Source: an uncultured Gammaproteobacteria bacterium
Lineage (GTDB): Bacteria > Pseudomonadota > Gammaproteobacteria > Pseudomonadales > Azotimanducaceae_A
Reading direction: 5' to 3'
Length of the DNA: 10,164 nt
NCBI GenBank assembly: GCA_913049565.1
Contig: CAJWZG010000083.1
Location: 1 to 10,164 of the forward strand
Notes under the pieces: generated by a model
Database searches by the model: none
What the model was told of the DNA's origin: nothing
Seen by the model: the letters and a program-made list of their open reading frames with translations, nothing else
Position numbers and translations under genes: made by a program
Shown: positions 7,184-10,164 of the stretch, one piece after another
How the letters are laid out: each line of letters starts with the position of its first letter
How positions within the stretch are numbered: the stretch's first letter is position 1

Positions 7184-7843
7184 ATGAGAGTACCCCCCAA
7201 GACCGAGCAACGAGAGAGCCACCCATTGGACGGTTTGATTGCAGGATTTGATCGTGGGCTGCGCACTTTGGCTGGCGTGCATCAGTCCTCTCGGCCAAAC
7301 CCCGGGGGTGATATCCCAGAGGCTGACCTGACGAATGCCGAGCGCGAACACGTGGCCGGCCTGATGCGCGTTAATCACACCGGGGAAGTTTGTGCTCAGG
7401 CATTGTATGAAGGACAGGCGCTTACGGCGCGAGACGCCGGTGCTAAAGAATCGCTGTTAGCCGCTGCGTCGGAAGAGCAAGACCATTTGGTTTGGTGTCG
7501 CGCAAGACTTCGCGAGCTAGATGCTCGACCCAGTGTGCTGGATCCGGCGTTCTTCGCGATGTCTTACGCCATGGGTGCGGTAGCCGGATTGTTGGGTGAT
7601 CGTATTAGCTTAGGTTTTGTTGAAGCCACGGAAGACCAAGTGGTGCAACATCTGGATGAACATCTCCAAACCCTTCCTGAGCAGGATGCAAAAAGTCGCA
7701 AGGTGCTTGAGACCATGCGCGCCGACGAAACTCGTCACGGTGCAGAAGCACTGGCCCAAGGTGGGGCGGAATTTCCGCAACCAGTGAAACGAGGGATGCG
7801 CGCCTTGGCAAAGGTGATGACGGCAACAACCTACAGAGTTTAG
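7184..7843 (+). CDS. coq7: 2-polyprenyl-3-methyl-6-methoxy-1,4-benzoquinol hydroxylase (Coq7 type)
   Basis: This diiron monooxygenase performs the last ring hydroxylation in ubiquinone synthesis, at the inner membrane. It is the Coq7 alternative to the flavoprotein UbiF of enterics. The 219 residues carry the ferritin-like four-helix bundle with both iron-binding sets: E68 in HTGEVCAQALY, E98-x2-H101 in EEQDH, E147/E150 in VEATEDQV and E182-x2-H185 in DETRH. A hydrophobic stretch at about 123-145 fits the peripheral membrane region. The start follows the purD stop by one base and has AGGA seven bases upstream. The gene ends tail to tail with the OsmC gene, the two stop codons overlapping. Presence of Coq7 points to an aerobic or microaerobic respiring proteobacterium. 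Confidence 0.95.
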   Translation: MRVPPKTEQRESHPLDGLIAGFDRGLRTLAGVHQSSRPNPGGDIPEADLTNAEREHVAGLMRVNHTGEVCAQALYEGQALTARDAGAKESLLAAASEEQDHLVWCRARLRELDARPSVLDPAFFAMSYAMGAVAGLLGDRISLGFVEATEDQVVQHLDEHLQTLPEQDAKSRKVLETMRADETRHGAEALAQGGAEFPQPVKRGMRALAKVMTATTYRV

Positions 7844-8262
7844 TTCGATTCCTTGACGTCAAACGTGTGAGAAATCGCGACACCTGCGTTTTCCAGCATG
7901 ATTGAGGCAGAACAATATTTCTCTGCGGTGAGTGCGATCGCGCGGTTGACCCTGCCTTCGTCCACCCCGGTGCCAGAGATGATGAAATGAATCGCTATTT
8001 CTTCAAAAACCGCAGGTACTGTGTCCGCACGTTTGGCATTCAGTGATATCTCCACATGATCGATCTGCTGCCGGCCTTTCCGCAATATCTCGACCACATC
8101 AAACGCGGTACAGCCGCCCAAGCCCATTAGCATCAGTTCCATAGGGCGACAGCCTTTGTCCTGACCGCCGCTGTCAGGTGGGCCATCCATCAAAACCTGA
8201 TGTCCAGAATCATTGCTTGCAACGAAATGCACGTTGCCTTGCCAACTGATATCTACCTGCAT
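7840..8262 (-). CDS. yhfA: OsmC/Ohr family protein, YhfA-type
   Basis: The 140 residues resemble E. coli YhfA (134) from end to end: SGHQVLMDG near residue 19, PMELMLMGLGGC at 40-51 and AEKYCSA at 113-119. C51 and C117 are the two conserved cysteines that, in the Ohr/OsmC branch, reduce organic hydroperoxides. The physiological substrate of the YhfA branch is not established, so a peroxidase role is inference. The ATG at 8262 is chosen over the longer open frame (to 8379) because it has CAGGA eight bases upstream and matches the family N-terminus. The protein also has a Cys at 38 that is not part of the conserved pair. In E. coli this gene lies next to crp; here the neighbour upstream is trpC, with 199 bases in between and no crp. 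Confidence 0.93.
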   Translation of the reverse strand: MQVDISWQGNVHFVASNDSGHQVLMDGPPDSGGQDKGCRPMELMLMGLGGCTAFDVVEILRKGRQQIDHVEISLNAKRADTVPAVFEEIAIHFIISGTGVDEGRVNRAIALTAEKYCSASIMLENAGVAISHTFDVKESN

Positions 8263-8327
8263 TTTATTTTTCCTGATTACGCATCTTTTTGCGGGATTCG
8301 AGGCGAGGCGCCACCGCATTGGGTCAA

Positions 8328-8383
8328 TTTGCTCCTCTGAATCCTCGGTTTTTGAGCAAAAGCACTTCGTAAACCGCACTTCG
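8328..8383. promoter_or_regulatory. Repeats in the leader of the OsmC gene, possible operator
   Basis: The 199 bases between trpC and the OsmC gene contain no credible gene. They hold a 7-base inverted repeat, TTTGCTC at 8328-8334 and GAGCAAA at 8354-8360, separated by 19 bases. They also hold an exact 8-base direct repeat, GCACTTCG at 8362-8369 and 8376-8383, 14 bases apart start to start. They lie about 65-120 bases upstream of the OsmC start, where an operator or promoter would be expected. No convincing -35/-10 pair was found. Repeats this short can arise by chance, and no known regulator's site is recognised. Confidence 0.25.
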
Positions 8384-8435
8384 GAGGGATTTTACTACCG
8401 TTGGTCACCCTATTGGCGCGATTTAAGTGAGTGGC

Positions 8436-8459
8436 AAAAATATTGTCGTTCGGAGAACG
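8436..8459 (-). terminator. Possible rho-independent terminator after trpC
   Basis: Read on the minus strand, three to fifteen bases past the trpC stop there is a perfect 5-base stem, CGTTC-TCC-GAACG (8459-8447). It is followed by ACAATA and a run of five T (8440-8436). The stem is short and the T run begins six bases late, so termination would be weak. Its position is right for ending the trp transcript before the OsmC gene. Confidence 0.4.
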
Positions 8460-8461
8460 CG

Positions 8462-9259
8462 TTAGCGATCAAATAGCTCTGACAACGCCATGCCCGGACT
8501 GTGCTGGCGCATAAGCGCTTCACCGACTAAGAAGCAGTAAACGTCATGAGCGATCATGGCGTTTACGTCTTCTCTCGTCCCGATACCGCTTTCGGTCACT
8601 ACGGTTACGTTCACCGGCATCTCAGACAGCAAATCGAACGTGTTATTCAGCGATGTGCTGAACGTTTTCAGGTTTCGGTTATTGATGCCGATAAGCGTGG
8701 GGTCCAGTGATAGCGCGATCTCGAGTTCCGCTGCGTCATGGACCTCGATGAGGACATCCAAGCCGATGTCTTGGGCCGTGCGATAGAGTGACTTCAGTTC
8801 CGTCGGTGTGAGCGCGCTGACAATGAGGAGTACGCAGTCAGCCTCCATCAGGCGCGCTTCAATGATTTGATATGGATCGATGGTAAAGTCTTTGCGAATG
8901 ATGGGCAGTTCTACTGCTTCCCGCACTGCTCGGAGATAGGCGTCACTTCCTTGGAAATACTCTTCATCGGTTAGCACAGACAAGCAGGCTGCGCCGTGGT
9001 CCGCGTAGTCTTTGGCAATGTCCGCAGGATCAAAGTTTGCTCGAATAACACCCTTGCTCGGTGATGCTTTCTTGATCTCTGCAATCACTCCCGGTTGTTT
9101 CAGCATGGCTTGTTTGCGCAATGCGTCAACAAATCCTTTGGGGTTCGGCAGTGAGGCATTGGCCAACCGGGTTTCCAGTTTGGCTTGGCTCTCACGCCTC
9201 TTGCGCTCAACCAATTCGGTCTGTTTTGTTGCGATGATGCGATCAAGAATTGTGCTCAT
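8462..9259 (-). CDS. trpC: Indole-3-glycerol phosphate synthase
   Basis: TrpC converts CdRP to indole-3-glycerol phosphate, the fourth step from chorismate to tryptophan. The 265-residue protein is a single TIM barrel without the TrpF domain fused to it in enteric bacteria, as in pseudomonads. The signature [11 protein letters not shown] gives E61 and K63, with K123 in IIRKDF, E172 in LIEVHD, N193 in GINNRNL and E223-S224 in TESGIG. These correspond to the catalytic and phosphate-binding set known for the family. The start codon overlaps the trpD stop as ATGA (9259-9256), so the two are translationally coupled. A weak terminator follows the gene. Confidence 0.97.
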   Translation of the reverse strand: MSTILDRIIATKQTELVERKRRESQAKLETRLANASLPNPKGFVDALRKQAMLKQPGVIAEIKKASPSKGVIRANFDPADIAKDYADHGAACLSVLTDEEYFQGSDAYLRAVREAVELPIIRKDFTIDPYQIIEARLMEADCVLLIVSALTPTELKSLYRTAQDIGLDVLIEVHDAAELEIALSLDPTLIGINNRNLKTFSTSLNNTFDLLSEMPVNVTVVTESGIGTREDVNAMIAHDVYCFLVGEALMRQHSPGMALSELFDR

Positions 9260-10164
9260 GATTGGGTGTTCGCCTTGGACATCAGCGAGGTAATTCGCAT
9301 CAACTCTGTCAGGCGTTCGTTGGCCAAACCGCTGGAAATTGCGTCTTGTGCCATGGCGACACCGTTCGCCATTGAATGAGCGATACCGCTGACGTAGATT
9401 GCGGCGCCAGCGTTAAGCGCGACGATATCAGCGGCAGCGCTGCCGTCATCCGTGAGGGACTGTTTGACGAGAGCAAGACTGGTTTCCGCCGAATCCGCAA
9501 TGATGCCCGCGTTTTCCTCAGATGTTCTAGGTGAAAGACCAAAGTCTTCAGGGGAGATGTCGTACTCTGTAATGACACCGTGCCTCAACTCCACCACATG
9601 AGTGGGGGCATCCAGTCGTATCTCGTCCAATCCGTTGCTGTGAACAACCATGGCGTGCTCTGATCCCAGTAGTTGCAGTACCTGACCCACTTTGTGCTGC
9701 CAATCTTGAGAGAATACGCCAATCACCTGACGCTTGGCACCGGCAGGATTGGTCATTGGTCCGAGCACGTTCATGAGCGTGCGAATGCCAATTTCCTGTC
9801 GTATTGGACCCGCGAAGCGCATGGCACTGTGATGGGCTTGAGCAAACATAAAGCCAACGCCGATCTCGTCGATGCACGTGGCGATTTGTTCGGGTGTTAG
9901 TGCTAAAGACACGCCTGCGGATTCCAAAACGTCTGCGCTGCCGCTGAAGCTTGTGATTTTTCGATTGCCATGCTTTGCCACCTTGGCACCGCTGCTGGCT
10001 GCAACGAATGCCGCCGCTGTCGAAATATTGAACAGCTTGCTCCCACTGCCGCCGGTGCCGCAGGTATCCACGACCACCTCACTTTTGATGGGCACCTTGG
10101 TAGATAAATTCCGCATCGTTAATGCTGCGCCTGCGATTTCTTCCGGCGTTTCGCCTTTGACGCG
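9256..10164 (-). CDS. trpD: Anthranilate phosphoribosyltransferase (N-terminus beyond the window)
   Basis: TrpD transfers phosphoribose from PRPP to anthranilate, the second step of the tryptophan branch. About 302 of the usual 340 or so residues are present. The frame is open to the window edge and the visible N-terminal end ([16 protein letters not shown]) belongs to the family's helical domain, so the ATG at 10116 is an internal Met and not the start. Further motifs are [17 protein letters not shown] (PRPP binding; Asp is more usual than the first Ser after GG), [18 protein letters not shown] and [10 protein letters not shown]. It is not fused to a glutamine amidotransferase within the visible part. 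trpG would be expected upstream, outside the window, as in pseudomonads. It overlaps trpC by four bases. Confidence 0.95.
   Translation of the reverse strand, partial: RVKGETPEEIAGAALTMRNLSTKVPIKSEVVVDTCGTGGSGSKLFNISTAAAFVAASSGAKVAKHGNRKITSFSGSADVLESAGVSLALTPEQIATCIDEIGVGFMFAQAHHSAMRFAGPIRQEIGIRTLMNVLGPMTNPAGAKRQVIGVFSQDWQHKVGQVLQLLGSEHAMVVHSNGLDEIRLDAPTHVVELRHGVITEYDISPEDFGLSPRTSEENAGIIADSAETSLALVKQSLTDDGSAAADIVALNAGAAIYVSGIAHSMANGVAMAQDAISSGLANERLTELMRITSLMSKANTQS

Noticed and set aside
8263..8379. N-terminal extension of the OsmC protein by 39 residues
   Set aside because: The ATG at 8262 has a good CAGGA site and matches the YhfA N-terminus; the extension is Cys/Arg/Lys-rich and unlike the family.
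8213..8476. Plus-strand open frame of 87 codons across the trpC-OsmC interval
   Set aside because: It overlaps the OsmC N-terminus and the trpC end, has no ribosome binding site and no recognisable sequence.
10114..10116. ATG at 10116 as the start of trpD
   Set aside because: The frame continues to the window edge and the upstream residues match the N-terminal domain of TrpD, so this Met is internal.

Overview
The window looks like two unrelated pieces of bacterial DNA joined near position 2150. The left piece (1 to about 2165) is visibly AT-richer and resembles Planctomycetes (Rhodopirellula-like). It holds a CxxC...CxxC zinc-ribbon protein with one membrane helix, an exported SAM-dependent methyltransferase and the C-terminus of a probable ABC-2 type permease. 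The right piece (about 2165 to 10164) is GC-richer and is clearly gammaproteobacterial in gene content and order. A chimeric metagenomic contig is the simplest explanation of the join. A real insertion or transfer cannot be excluded from the sequence alone.

Layout, left piece: the tail of an unidentified plus-strand gene (1-63), the zinc-ribbon membrane protein (199-981, plus), then the methyltransferase (1029-1838, minus) downstream of the truncated permease (1885 to about 2166, minus).

Layout, right piece: the last codons of a biotinyl-domain protein, probably AccB, overlap the GTG start of prmA. The plus-strand run prmA - dusB - purH - purD - coq7 follows with short gaps from dusB onward. 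Facing it on the minus strand are trpD (cut by the window edge), trpC and a YhfA-type OsmC protein whose stop codon overlaps that of coq7. Together these genes cover ribosomal protein L11 methylation, tRNA dihydrouridine synthesis, the last two steps of IMP synthesis plus the early GAR synthetase step, ubiquinone hydroxylation, peroxide or redox stress, and two steps of tryptophan synthesis.

No defence system, mobile element, CRISPR array or clearly new system was found. The points worth a second look are the taxonomic junction, the absence of fis between dusB and purH, the absence of crp beside the OsmC gene, the attachment of coq7 to the purine genes, and the signal peptide on the planctomycete-like methyltransferase.
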